Below are positions 29,550-42,044 of a DNA stretch of 64,000 nt, piece after piece (the stretch's first letter is position 1; every line of letters begins with the position of its first letter). Origin of the DNA: Ischnura elegans (Eukaryota > Arthropoda > Insecta > Odonata > Coenagrionidae); the NCBI RefSeq assembly GCF_921293095.1, contig NC_060254.1, positions 113,236,917 to 113,300,916 on the forward strand, in the 5' to 3' direction. The notes under the pieces were generated by a model. It searched no databases and was not told where the DNA came from. It worked only from the letters and a program-made list of their open reading frames with translations. The position numbers and the translations under genes are program-made.

Positions 29550-31749
29550 GGTAATTATGCATTTTCCGGGCTCCCGTCTTTTTGCGACTTTTTTTCGTCC
29601 AATACATTCATAACAGTGTCCTGATTACGAAAATGATAATTTTTTGTGGCGGAAAAGCCGGGAAATTACCTAAAAAGCGAAAAAATCGGAGAAAAAATAT
29701 TCCATATAAAGTGGTCATTTGAGTACTCAAAAAGTTTGTTATATTATAGCAAACACAGTGGTGCAAATATTTTTTATATCGAATGTAAAAGAAGCTCATT
29801 ATTACGAATTACAAGCTGGAACTACTTTCTGGTACTGCTCCGCGCGCAGCGATTCCTCGCGTACACCGCGAAATGCGAATAAGCCGAGGTGGGTTTGGGT
29901 TGGATCAGGGCAAGGTTTTCACGTAGAAATCACCGTATTTCCGACTTTAATCACTTTCCGGGCACATGTACGGGCTGCTCAACTAGAAAAAAATATCCTT
30001 CGAGCTGGTCCAATACATAACAAAGTGGGAGGTAGAAGTGGGTAAATCACTTTCCGGGCACATGTACGGGCTGGGGTGCGTTCCGAATCACGCATCATGT
30101 GCATCGATGCGCATCAGGCCGTTCCGAATCAAGCATTGATGCGCATTGATGCGGCCCTGCATCGAGCATATTTCGAGGTTTCGGAAGCATCAACTCGCAT
30201 CGGCTCGCATCAGAAATTCTTGATGCGGTTGATGCGAAGGCGATAATGGGCGCAACCTTTAAAATTGTGACTGGTGTTTTGTGTTTGCATAGGGTGTTTA
30301 CACGACTATATTGTGCTTCTACGATCATAGGAAAGAGTTGAAGGAGTTATAGTTATTTGTTTTTGTAATAATAAGTCCATAGAAAATGGAAAATGGGGAA
30401 ATCTATTTCCGATGCGTTGAAGTGTGCGTGTATGTAACTTGTTTACAACCGTTATAAATTTCATTGGTGGTAAAAATGCCTAATACGATCTATAATTTCA
30501 CACATTGAAATGCAGGCGTGGTAGTTTTAACCGTAATTTTGCTTCTGTACACTAACTTGTGGAAATTTTCGACATTTAAACGTTATATTGTGAAAAGATT
30601 AGTTGAGAAGCTACAGCAGGGAGTGTTTATAGCACAGAGACTGTGGTTTATAGTATAATAGTATCTTCAAAATAGCTATATAAGACTTTGTTCGTCGGAA
30701 TATTAGAATTGCTTACGCTTTGTATAATCTCACTGGTCTATGATTTGAAGGCATATATGTTGCAAATTATTGCTATTTTGACAAACGTTTATTACCTATT
30801 TAATATGCGAAACTATACATTCATTGCAAGTGAATTTGCTCGGTAGGTACTAAAATTATTTTCCCCTGCTAAAGAGATTAGTTCACGTTATGGTACCACA
30901 AGTAAAGGGACATTCAGGGTAGTGATGCCGTGATAAATAACATCATCAATTAATTTATTTATGCAAGGATCATGGATGTGTGCTTGATTTACATGTACAC
31001 TGCAGTGATGTGTGCTTGAAGAACCCCATCGAGTTGATTAAGTATTCAGTGCAATTATTTGTTCATAGTGTGTGATTTGGTAAGCCCGGATAAATACGTA
31101 TTGCAGTACTGCAGTTAGTTTATAAAATGGCTCCAAATACTCTTTAATCGACGCATTGATGACGCGGCCAACTTATTTTCAGTGTCCTCCTAAATGCTAT
31201 TTAACTAAAGGCAGACTTCTATTAATGTTATCAAAAGTAATGGGTTTCCAAAACGGTTCTCAGTTGAACTTGGGTATTTGTCTTAAGAAGCTGCATCATC
31301 AAACATTGAAAAGTAAACAAAAACATTGAAAATCGAAAATCACCATAACTATAGTGAATACCGGTTTTCAATGCTTACGTTCAATTTTCAGTCATAATTA
31401 CACCATATAAAATTTTGTAAGATCAGAAGGAAATGCAAATTCTATTTGATGTATGCCACTCTAGTAAATGGACAATGCCCAACTATCCAATCCACAAAAT
31501 GTACTTCATTTTATTGTGATTTAGACTTTTTTATGGACTCGGAACAGTTAAATATCTATGTACCTACCAATGTTGAAAAATGAGACATTGACCTACACTC
31601 CAAGAACTATTTTAACATGTTGTAGCTATTTATTTCTTAACTTTGCAACTAGGTCACAAGCACAACATAACCTCCCTTCAACTAGTTGCTTCCATCTGCT
31701 ACAAAATTCTATTCATTAATGCAGTTCAAATGCTTACCATTGTTAAGCC

Positions 31750-33700
31750 CATTTGGAAGCACATTTGCTACCGTATTTTGTTGACATGACAGCAATTATT
31801 TTTTTCTATGGCAACAGAGTTTTTAACAAAATTATGTCTAACCTCTGTTCTTTGACCTTCCATCTCCACAATTTGCATTTTTTACTGCAAACTGGTCATC
31901 ATTTGCACCACATCAGTACCAAGTTTTTTAATGCAGTTCTTTCCAACCATTTCTTTAATAATTCTGGAGAGTACAATACCATTTTTTGCTCAAGCTGCCT
32001 AACTTACATACTCGCCTTCTATTGTATACATAGCCACTGCACAGCACTGCTTTTTGTTTTCCCAAGCTGCACTGCTCCATTAACTATAGTACAGGATACT
32101 CAATCTATTTTGTCAATGGCAAAGTCAGCATTTGTGTATCCCTCCAGAAACGTTCCTGACTTAGATGCCAGGTATTGCATTGTGAAATCATCAATAAACC
32201 TTCTTAACTTTGACACTGCAAAGACGAGATCTGGCCTTGTACAAATCATTGGATACATAAGACAACCAATCAAAACTAGAAATGGAACATCAGGAAAAGT
32301 TTTTGGGTCACTTCAGGAGCTACATTCAAACCTGCTTCTATGAGACAAAGGTTGATTGCAGGTCAAGTTAGTAGATGACAAGGAAATTATGTGATCCGGT
32401 AATTTTAGAGCCACTCCATTTTATAAAGAAAGCGTCTCTTCTGCTTCTCCTCCTTCGCTTCCAAACACTGACTCATTTTATTGATTACTGTCAAAACTAG
32501 TGTTTACATGAGTTGGAACTTTGTCATTACCCTCACAACTTGATTCAGGGATGGAGTCTTCATTACTTGATATTCCCCTCACTACTTGGGTACCTTTGTG
32601 AGTTCAGCAGTGTCATTCTCTCCGCTGTCAGGTTGAGGCAAGTAACTAATTATCCCTTATCCCCCTAAGAGCCTAGGTAGAATAAAAGGGTTACCAAGAG
32701 ATATTTGGACTGGTTTGAGCTCCCTAAACATATTTACATAGAATGCTACATCACATGCTTCGATGAATCTTCCTGCAATGTCAGGGTCAGCCAAACAATA
32801 CCATTTTTGACTTCTCACCATTGCCAATACTTTTTGGTTTTGGCATCCAGCATCTTTAATTGCTCTTTAGCCACATAAGCATAGACAATACATCCAAATA
32901 TTTTTAGATGTCATCGATTAAATTTTCGTTCACACCATCTCTCCTCAGGCAACGCATTCCCTCGTGCTTTGGATGGTACTGTTTCGAGATATACAGCTGC
33001 TCAACAAGCTTCAACCCAATAATATTTTAGTAAATTGGTGCCAGAGAGTATGTACCTAGCTATTTATTTGTTCAGCTAATCAGTTCTGCTTGAAGATTAT
33101 AAGATTTAGTAGTTTTATCTTTTATCGCACCTGCCCTTAACTTCCCCTGTTATGCCTGACCCATATATTCACCCCCATAATCTGTATGCAGGCATTTCAT
33201 ATTGTTCCCTGTCTCATTCTCCATGCTGGCCTTAAAAATTGTATAGCATTGTAGGACTAAATGAGACTCCTTACTTTTAATAAAGAAAACAAAAACCTTT
33301 CTTGTGCAATCATCAGTGTAGGTGAGCATATATTTTACATAAATGGTATACATATATTTTCACCTAAGATACCATCAGACCACACAATTCTGAGAGGATC
33401 AGACTTAATTTATTACATACTGCATCCATTCTAACACTTATCTCGAATAATTTCTTTGCTAACTTGCCATCAACATATGCTATACAAGGCTGAAATTTAT
33501 TATTAGAGGGGCAATCCACACCACTGACAACCCCATTATAACCTGCATGTTACTACTAAAGCTTTGTCTCAAGTCTGCTACTCTTGTGCCACAGACTTAG
33601 TAAACAGTCCTCTACTACTTCCACAGTCAATCCTATGTAACAAGTTGCATTACTTTTACTTTCTGAATTACATACTGTTTCAAATCTTGGCAACATATGC
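31750..33700 (-). pseudogene. Degenerate Copia retrotransposon pol
   Basis: Read leftward, 33150-33353 is a Copia integrase piece (YTDDCTRKVFVFFIKSKESH, CLHTDYGGEYMG). About 32000-32330 gives the RNase H region (GCLMYPMICTRPDLVFAVSKL, then GYTNADFAIDKID). Many stops and frameshifts separate them and the reverse transcriptase core is not readable. No LTRs were found. Confidence 0.7.
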
Positions 33701-33887
33701 CATTTTCTTCAAAACTAGTGGCTAGATCACTCCTTCAAAGTAAATTTACTCCGAAAGATCTGGCATCAAATCAGCTGTACCCAGATTGATCAAACAAGAC
33801 AGCTGTGTCTCTTTAACTAGCTTGCTTACAGACAGTACATTGGTTGATAAATTTGTAACACTTTGATCTGGAGTATAGCACTTTACA

Positions 33888-34139
33888 GTGTGGGAACATG
33901 GGCACTTAGGGAGGAGAATGGGAGAGACTGGAGGTGTTCGAGATGTGGGTAAGGAGAAAGTGAAGTGGACTGAGAGAAGAAAGAAAGACAAACTGCGAGA
34001 CATGTTGAGTGAGGAGAGGCAGCTACTGGATAGAATTCAAAGGAGACAGGAGGTATGGATTAGGCGAGTACTGAGCCGGGAGTGGGTGTTGAAAACACTA
34101 TTAGAGGATAGAATGTTGGGTAAACAAATGAGAGAATAA
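33888..34139 (+). pseudogene. Fragment resembling the C-terminal tail of a non-LTR reverse transcriptase
   Basis: An 83-codon open frame contains SEERQLLDRIQRRQEVWIRRVL, similar to the tails (ERxxLDxIKRRKxxWIGHVLR) that follow many RTE- or jockey-type reverse transcriptases. A similar fragment occurs on the minus strand at 60469-60672. No catalytic part accompanies either one. Confidence 0.4.
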
Positions 34140-35337
34140 GATTTTTAGATAGCATGAAAAGGGGGAAGTTGTGAATTCAAGAGGGAAGTCCATGAGGGCA
34201 GGGGGGACTTTTGGAATGCTCCATGCAAACCTACCTTAATACCAAGCGGTAGAATACTTGTAAATAAAAATGTCTTGGAGTTTATTTTTAAGCATTATAA
34301 ATGCAGTATGAAAAAGCGTTTGTGAAAATTTTATCGAGGTTTTAAGTATTTGTTCCCACTTTTTATGAAAAAGAATTTGTTTTCAAGTCGTATATCTTAT
34401 CGGAAAGCCATAAATTGATGTCTTGCAGCTAAATCTACGTACTATTGATCGTAAAAATCGTCTCTTCAAAAAAATTTGACCCGTAAAACTCACTGATGGC
34501 TGAGATATTTTATACACTACGCTTCCTTATTGACCGTTTTTCGAGTTAGCTGCACTAATTCCCGTCAATTCGCTCAGTCTATCACTATTTTAAGTAAATA
34601 TGAGTTGCAAGTAACGGCTTGGAACTTTCGAACGACCGTAATGAATATAATTAAGTATTAATATACGCATCAATAAACGTTTTTCGTCATCATAAGTACT
34701 ATGCATATTAAATTTCGGCATATCAATCATTAGTTATCGCTTAACCCGAACTATCTTCCAGCACTGGTGCCTGCGGGTATTTTGAACGGCGGAATACTTC
34801 CCGCTCATATCGCATCAAGCCGTTCCGAATCACGCATCAGCATAAGCGCATCAATGCCTTGATGCAATTTCGGAACGGCTGCATCAAGGTCATGCGTTGA
34901 TGCGCATGATGCGTGATTCGGAACGCACCCCTGGTCAACTAGAAAAAAATACCCCTCGAGCTGGTCCAATACATAACAAAGTGGGAGGTAGAAGTGGGTA
35001 TCGTATTTCGCGGTGTAATCGAGGAATCGCTGCGCGCGGTGCGTTACCAAAAAATAGTTCCGGCTTGTAAAACGTGGTAATGAGGTTGTTTTACATTCAA
35101 TTTAAAAAATATTTGCACGAATGTGTTTGCTATAATATTACAAACATTTTGAGTACTCAAGTGACCACTTTATATGGAATTTTTTTTCTCCGATTTTTTC
35201 GCTTTTTAGGTAATTTCCCGGCTTTTCCGCCACAAAAAATTATCATTTTCGTAATCAGGACACTGTTATGAATGTATTGGACGAAAAAAAATCGCAAAAA
35301 GACGGGAGCCCGGAAAGTGCATAAATACCCAGTCCAC

Positions 35338-35364
35338 ATTTATAGTCACGTTCGAAAGTGATCA
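35338..35364 (+). repeat. Right part of the split Pao/BEL LTR
   Basis: The LTR continues after the inserted 5.8-kb element and ends GTGATCA, followed by TA and the primer-binding site TGGTCCTTCGAGCCGGA at 35367-35383. Confidence 0.6.
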
Positions 35365-35465
35365 TATGGTCCTTCGAGCCGGATTTGTCGTTGTAGAATC
35401 AGTGTTGGTGTTAGAATGCTTTTGGTTTTCCCTTTCTTGGTTGGTTGTATTAGGGAACGTTGAAA

Positions 35466-35759
35466 ATGCCAGCGATCGACGATGTAGAGTTTCGTATTGC
35501 ATCTCTCTTAGCGAAGATGGGTCGTATTGATAATGTCGCTAAAGATTTCGAAAAGAATTCGAGTGATGTAAAAAAGAGGAATTTATTACGAGCTATGACA
35601 GACCGCGTGGATAGTCATTTGGAGGAATTCAATGAGGGTATTTTGAAATTAGCCTCGTTGTACGCGAAACAGTCCCCTCCCGTCGAAAAGGACAAGGAAT
35701 TGCGTAAGTCTACGGAGGAGTTCGAGGCTATGTTTTTCAATACTAGGCTATTCTTCTGA
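35466..35759 (+). pseudogene. Pao/BEL Gag N-terminal fragment
   Basis: A 97-residue frame starts at the first ATG after the primer-binding site. The segment FRIASLLAKMGRIDNVAKDF followed by a helical region resembles the start of BEL Gag (DUF1759-like), and its position 100 bases after the primer-binding site is right. The frame ends at a stop and no pol follows, so this is a truncated element. Family assignment rests on the LTR/primer site plus a weak protein match. Confidence 0.5.
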
Positions 35760-35764
35760 CATAT

Positions 35765-37516
35765 TTCCCAGATATAGAGCCACACTTAAGCCGCCACAAT
35801 ATAAATTTCTGTGTTCAATATAGATATATTTTGCAATGCTCATTCCTTGAAAAAGAAAAGTTAACACGCATCAAATCACATGTGTCAGTCAGTGACGCTC
35901 CATTTTTATGGCCAAAGAGAGGAAGACATTACTTACACAAAGTCACGATTTTGCATACCTACGTTTGGGCAACACTTAGAACTATTTTACTTATTTCGTG
36001 GATTTTCTTTATCTTGCATAATTTCAGAGCAATGCGAAGAAATGTGACAAAGTCACAGAACTGAGTTTCATTTTTGTCAGTTAGTGACGACGACTTTGAA
36101 GTTTAAAATCTCCGGTTCTACAGGGGTCACAGGGTGGTACCAAAGCCAGTGTATGCTTTCACTAACTTGTTTTTGGTGGAATCCTCCAGAAAGTTCCTAA
36201 ATTGATTTGTATTAAGTCAAAGGGGAAATATATGAACAAAAACTGGGTATAACGGTCAGTCAGTGACGCGTAGAAACGCTCTCAGATATTTCGTTAGTTA
36301 ACTTTCTATTGTTGGGTTAATTAAATCGACGAATTTATTTTGTGGAGTTTCTCATCTTATTGTTGGTTTTCTTTTCGTGAAAACTAATTGCTATGGCTGT
36401 TGCTCACGGTGAAACCCGTTTTATAAAACTTAGAAACGATTTAAGGAATTTTAAGACTGAGACGACGGCTAGAGGATTCAGTGAAACAGTTAAGTTTTCA
36501 TGGTGTCATAATCGAACATAACGTAAACGAATGCACTTAGTAAACTCCCACACACTGCTATTGAAACTATTGCATAGGGCTTCAATTTTAGTCCTAGGGA
36601 TGCCGATGGGGATAAGATATGGCGATTTAATTGGGAGGAATCGAAGGTTAAAATTGAACATGAATGGTATTAATAAATGAGTGGAATTTGACTAAGTGTT
36701 TACGTTATGAACATGTCATTCCATGAAGTCAAGCTTAGTAATGCTAAATTCCTCTGGCTCCTTCACCTCTCGCCAAATAGCGTTTGCTCAGGGACTGAAA
36801 TCGGTCTTCCCTTTTAACCTTCTAAATCCAAAATGGTTAATTCAAGGTGGTTGGAAGTTCATTTCAAATATCCGTGACTTAGGATCACAGAATCACTAAT
36901 TGCTCTCCTAGATCTTCATCTGTCAACATAACTGTTTCCCGATATAGACAATCACGGCGCTGAAGTCGACTTAAAGCTCAAGTGTAGCTACCGCACCTCA
37001 CTCAAGATTATACTGAAGTGAAGTCACTTAAGTTAAGTCTGTAGTGTAGACAAGGCACGAGCACTTGAAAATAGTCACCATTCCCCCCTCCGCTACCTCA
37101 CCCCAGACCAACGGTCAGTTTAAAATTTCCCAACCCTCCTTTCCACCCCACCTTCCACCCCCAATTTCTCAGATGTTTGCGAGTTTGCATTTTGTATATA
37201 TATTAGTATGGTTAATTTCTTGGTTTAGTCTTCATAATGATGCAGTGCAGCGAAACATGTCGACTGTAGTTTAATAAATTTTTACGTGGAAAGTACAGTG
37301 TGTTTCACTTCATATCTCACAATGGCATTCTGGTAAAAGATCATGAATTTGAACTTTTTTGCTATTAATTTACATTACTGAGGATAACGCAGTTTTCTAT
37401 TAGTTTCAAAATTTTAGATATAACTTGTTACTTATACGTTTCATTTCTCGTTAAGCCTACGTAACCGTTGCGTAGAGTTTAGACAGAATTTTTCCCCTGC
37501 TCATGTAGTTTGGATG
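35765..37516. other. Unassigned A+T-rich region
   Basis: No gene is supported. GTCAGTCAGTGACG (or one mismatch) occurs at 35883, 36076 and 36255, spaced 193 and 179 bases, possibly a decayed tandem repeat. A hammerhead-like core is at 37234-37263 just before the hAT element. Confidence 0.45.
37234..37263 (+). ncRNA. Degenerate hammerhead-like core
   Basis: ATAATGATGC precedes a short stem and CGAAACATGTCGAC, giving GAAA, a tiny self-complementary helix III (ACATGT) and a GUC cleavage triplet. The CUGANGA box has two changes, so activity is doubtful. AATAAA follows, as in Penelope-type terminal repeats. Confidence 0.3.
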
Positions 37517-37524
37517 ACCTAGCC
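37517..37524. repeat. hAT target-site duplication (ACCTAGCC), left
   Basis: ACCTAGCC precedes CAGGGGTGTCCAAC and is repeated at 42356-42363 after GTTGGCAGCCCTG. A perfect 8-bp duplication is diagnostic for hAT. Confidence 0.95.
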
Positions 37525-38732
37525 CAGGGGTGTCCAACCTTTTTTAACCAAGGGCCACATTGTCAACAATGAAAGGTGGTGCACTACTAACACATGTTTA
37601 TGCTTCCAAGTATTAGAATTTTTTATTTTAGTTTCAGGAAAAATAACTATTTTATAGTAGTTCATTCTGTTACTAGCCTCATTTTACCTTACAGGTTTAC
37701 AATAAAACACACGGGACCTATATACAATGAGGAACTTGCATGGGTCGTAGATTGCTCTAAAAACTATTTTGAATAAGTCAAATGGATACATTAGCTCGCA
37801 AAAATACCTTCAGTTTCTCCATTCAACATCAAAAGAAATAAAAAAATTGCATTTAAAATCGAGAAAATTTTCTCTGAGCCGACCACTGCGCGAAGACACC
37901 CGAGCGTTGCCGAGGCCAGGCGTGACGTCATAGGTGCCTAAACAACCGTAGGGAGTAGGGAAATACGCTGAGCGCATGGTGTAAAATTTGTTTTGAGGGA
38001 GTATTTAGCCGCTTATCGTCACTTTATTTTGTTCTGTTATTCTTGGGCAAGTTTTCCTATTGCTATTGTGCCTAGATTATTACTTGGGATATTAATAATG
38101 CGGCATCGGGATGATGAAGTACATGTGAGATCGCGAATCGGTTCCGCTGCCAACACACACACGCAAGCTACAACCTATATCAATAATATTGGTAAATCCA
38201 TAAACAATATACTAGCATATACCATAAAAATATAGTGGGAAATAGGCAAATACTCTTATCAAAAACTGGATGTCACTATCACATTCTTATATTCATCACG
38301 TACAACTTACAATAACAGGACTCGTTATGATGAAAACAACTATTTATTCACTGATTTAAACCCTTAAATTAGCCCACACAAGTGACACAGGTGACATTTC
38401 TCACCACTATTCGTTGAAATAATGGAATAAAAAACTTCACACACAGTTTTTATTTCAATAGCGTGATCGTGAAATGTCATATCTACGGTGAACAACGGAG
38501 ATTAGCACGCCACTGACAATTTTTACACTACTGTTAGACATTTATCGATAGCGTAATATCACTTTTTACAATTCAATCACGATGGAACACTGATAACTCT
38601 TGGCCGATATTTTTCAACCTTGTCAAACTTTGTGCATTACAACCACTGGCACTGTGATTATTAGCAGTTGCTTAACGGGAGATGTCACAAAATTAATTGT
38701 TTGAGGCGTAACTTGGTGAAAGCGATTCATAA

Positions 38733-38912
38733 TTAAATTAAGAAAGAAGAACTTTGTACTTTCACATTAATATTTATTCACGACCATGGTTTCAACGTTA
38801 GACGTCATCCTCAGGTACCATGGAGGATACCTGAGGATGACGTCTAACGTTGAAACCATGGTCGTGAATAAATATTAATGTGAAAGTACAAAGTTCTTCT
38901 TTCTTAATTTAA
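38733..38912. repeat. 180-bp near-perfect palindrome with hammerhead-like cores on both strands
   Basis: Arms of about 86 bp mirror each other around CCATGGAGGA near 38823. Each arm contains CTGAGGATGACG ... GAAACCATGGTC (plus strand 38831-38863; minus strand 38782-38814), matching CUGANGA, a helix II, GAAA, a minimal helix III ACC/GGU and a GUC cleavage triplet. AATAAATATTAATG follows each core. It looks like two terminal repeats of a Penelope-like or foldback element in head-to-head order. Confidence 0.75.
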
Positions 38913-39424
38913 GGGAGATGTCACGTTGAAAATAACACTATTTTGGCACAAAAATGTTCCTAGATGTCTCCAATCAGCGAGCAAAAGTTGCATTGACTGG
39001 AATTCACCCCATAATACAAGCACAGACAGTCCTAAACGACGAATTCTCCGGTACCTACGAATAAACGGATGAAGTTATTGTATATAAAAGCTAAGCGGAC
39101 ATTAGTAAACATCAAAATCGTTCTAATTACATACTTAAACGATATGCCGTCGATAATATCAACTTACAATTAACGTATCCCCCCTCCAACGGCCGTGGCT
39201 CAGACTCCTACAACGATGTTATTTAGGTATTATCAAATTTTTGGTTTAACTGCTCCAGTTTTATATTTTATGCCCTTACTCAGATATTAATATTATAAAT
39301 AATGCAAAATGCGAGGGCTTCCAAGCCTCTATCGTCGTATATTTATCTTTAAATATAAAATAATCAACACGTCTAACAAACGAAGCTCTCACAACTGCTG
39401 GCAACTATTACAAACAATCACAAC

Positions 39425-39622
39425 CATAGGCGGATCCAGGGGGGGGGCACGGGGGCACGTGCCCCCCCTAGACCCTCAAAAATATGCAAGATTTTTAATA
39501 CGGTCCCATTATGATTGCGTTCGTTTTGCATTACGAGGTATCGCTGTGCCCCACCCAGAACAAAATCCTGGATACGGCCTTGCTTGTGCCCCTCCCAGAA
39601 AAAAATCCTGGATCCGCCCCTG
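39425..39622. repeat. Short inverted-repeat insertion (GGCGGATCCAGG ends)
   Basis: GGCGGATCCAGG at about 39429 and CCTGGATCCGCC at about 39607 are inverted, with GC-rich runs near the left end. A second CAAAATCCTGGATACGGCC copy lies inside at about 39560. This is a small MITE-type unit within the hAT. Confidence 0.55.
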
Positions 39623-39996
39623 ATCACAACAATAGCTTCGCGTGATGTTTAGGCACCTTTGACGTCATCGAGGCTTCGTCGGCAGTGGCTTGGGGGGTGA
39701 GGGAGTTTTTCCCGCGCTTTAAAATTCGTTATATTTATCATTAAATATCTCGCGAACGAAAACTCAGATTTACATGCGGTTTTCTTTGTTGTATTCAGAA
39801 AATAATTTTCTGTCCGCTTATGAAATAAAAAAAATTCATGCAAGTTCCCCATTGTTTTAATTAACCACAAAAGTATAGAAAAACAATAATAACAGTATAA
39901 ATTACAAAAAAGTTAGTTTTTCATTTTACAAAATTACTAATGAAAATATCAAGAATTTATTTAAGTTAGCTTCAAGTTTTTATTTGTAGGTTATCT

Positions 39997-41821
39997 TCAG
40001 TGAGATGTTTGAAACTGCTTTGCACTTGTAATTAAAATGTCTTTCCAATTAGGCTCAAACTTGGTCGTACCGATCATTAATAATGATTTTAAATGTTCAT
40101 CTGTGAGGCAAGATCGGAATTTTGATTTAATGTAGTTCATTTTAGAAAATGTTTGTTCGCAAACATAGGTTGAGCCAAACACTGAAAACATGGTACGAGC
40201 AAACATTTTTAAGTTTTTGAAATCTTCATTGGGCAAGGCACTGTAGAACGGCAACAGATCGACGTTTTTATAACATTTCTCAAATTACTCCTTGTACATT
40301 TCATTTGATGTTGGATCAATAATTTCGAGTTGAAGGGCTGAGGGCACAGAATCAATATCGCATTTGAACGGATTTTGAAACATGTTGATTTTATTAGACT
40401 CGTTATCAAAGTCTCCAAATCTTTCATTAAACTGCTGACTCAATTGACTTACTACTTCAGCACCGAACTTACAAGGGAGCGGCAGACCAGCTTCAGATGA
40501 AAATACTTTACTTGTTTCGAAATGATCCAAATTGTTTTTGGTTAACATCTTCTCAAAGAGGACAAGTTTTCTCCTAAAAGCTTTCATCTGATGGTAGGCA
40601 TCATGAACAAGTGAATTAGATCCCTGCAGTTTTAAGTTTAAAAAGTTTATATGCCCAGTGATTTCAACTAAGAATGCTAACTTCCACAACCACACAGTAT
40701 CAGAAAGTTCTGGAACTTGACGACCTTCGTTAGTCATGAAAATATCTAGCTCTGCACGAAGTTCAAAAAACCTTTTTAACACTTTACCCCTCCTGAGCCA
40801 ACGGACTTCACAATGGTAGGGAACGTCCGGATAGTTACTATCAATTTCTGCAAAAAATACCTTGAACTTACGGTGTTTCTGGGAGTGTGATCGTATGTAG
40901 TTTACTGTCTTAACAACGACTGTCATCACATCAGATATTTCTAAGTTTTTCCCACACAAAGCCTGCTGATGTATGATACAATGCAGAATCATTGGTTTCT
41001 CTGCGCCAGTATCTTCCACTGCCTTGCACACATTTACAACTACGCCTGTTTTAGTTCCACACATATTTTTACCTCCGTCTGTAGTAATTCCTTTCAATTT
41101 TCTAATGTCAAGTCCGAGGCCTAAAATAGTTTCCTTAACTTTAGAAAATATTTCTATACCGGTTACAGTAATTTCCATTGAATGAACGTCAGCCAGTTCT
41201 TCGGTAATTTGAAATTCACTACTTACTCCCCTAATAAATAATAGAACTTGGGCTGCATCAGAAGTATCCGTGGACCCATCCAAAGCAATTGAAAAGCAGT
41301 CAAAATTTTCACAAGCTGACATTAATTGACGATTGACGTCCATGCCAAGATCTTCGGTTCGGCGAGTCATAGTGTTACGAGACAAACTGATAGAGGCTAC
41401 CAAAGAGTTTGTCAGGACACAGTTCTTCAGTAGCTTTCAAAATGCAACTTTTAACTATTTCGCCATCACTAAATGGTTTGCCTTCCTTAGCTAAAACATG
41501 AGCAGTTTTATAACTCGCTCGTACTACAGATTCATTTTCGTCCCTACGTTTGGTAAATATATTCCTTTGTGATGTCAAGGATGCCTTCATGGAATCTAAC
41601 TTTTCTATTCTAAGTTTACCTGAGAGCTGAGCATATTTGCTTTGTCCATGTTTTGTATCAAAGTTTCTTCTGGCATTATATTCCTTTAACACTGCAATGG
41701 ACTCATTACAAATAAGACATAATGCATTGTTCTTGTTTTCCACCACAAAATATTGCTCACTCCACTTTTCATTAAAAACACGACACTCATTGTCAATCTT
41801 CCTCTTTTTAAAGCTAGACAT
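39997..41821 (-). pseudogene. hAT transposase (ZBED5/GTF2IRD2-like), one frameshift and one stop
   Basis: Read leftward, the first part (41375-41821) starts MSSFKKRKIDNE and has a BED-like zinc finger (CLICNESIAVLKEYNARRNF with downstream His). A one-base length change near 41395 moves the frame; 40285-41403 then carries the catalytic core (SIALDGSTDTSDAAQVL, ITTDGGKNMCG, LHCIIHQQALCGK, VRWLRRGKVL). A single in-frame TAA near 40285 precedes the C-terminal dimerisation region (CEQTFSKMNYIKSKFRSCL) to 39997. About 608 codons in all. Only two point lesions separate this from an intact transposase. The family transposes hAT elements by cut-and-paste in the nucleus. Confidence 0.9.
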
Positions 41822-42044
41822 TGTTATAGAAACAAGCAGGTTGCTGTAGCCAAATTATTCTAATCATTCATTCTAATTATTCATCAGTAGCTAAAAATAG
41901 AACAAATGACCTTCAATAGGGCAACGCCCGGCTCTCGCCACAGTTGCATGCGTATTTTAGTTGCCTTGTCTCTAGTATCGTTCGTTGTATGCAACAGCTT
42001 TACTTATTTTAAGACCCATTCAACAATTTTGCTGGGAAAATATA

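Larger units (their letters stand above)
30074..34930. mobile_element. 4.86-kb element with GGGTGCGTTCCGAATCACG ends
   Basis: Both ends read GGGTGCGTTCCGAATCACGC inward, with about 25 identical bases, and are flanked by CTG (30071-30073 and 34931-34933), a 3-bp duplication. Extra GTTCCGAAT copies lie in both subterminal regions. The host sequence GGGCTGGTCAACTAG is restored if the element is removed. A 3-bp duplication and GGG ends suggest PIF/Harbinger-like or similar machinery, but no transposase is seen; the interior is filled by a Copia remnant and unassigned A+T-rich DNA. Confidence 0.8.
29550..35329. mobile_element. Long-TIR DNA element with 8-bp duplication, inserted in the BEL LTR
   Basis: Ends are GGTAATTATGCA and TGCATAAATACC, flanked by CAGTCCAC at 29542-29549 and 35330-35337. 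The terminal inverted repeats are about 300 bp (29550 to about 29860, and about 35040 to 35329) and include TCCAATACATTCATAACAGT. Without the nested 4.86-kb element only about 0.9 kb remains and no transposase is visible, so it is a nonautonomous, MITE-like unit. An 8-bp duplication fits hAT, P or Merlin-like machinery; I cannot decide among them. Confidence 0.8.
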
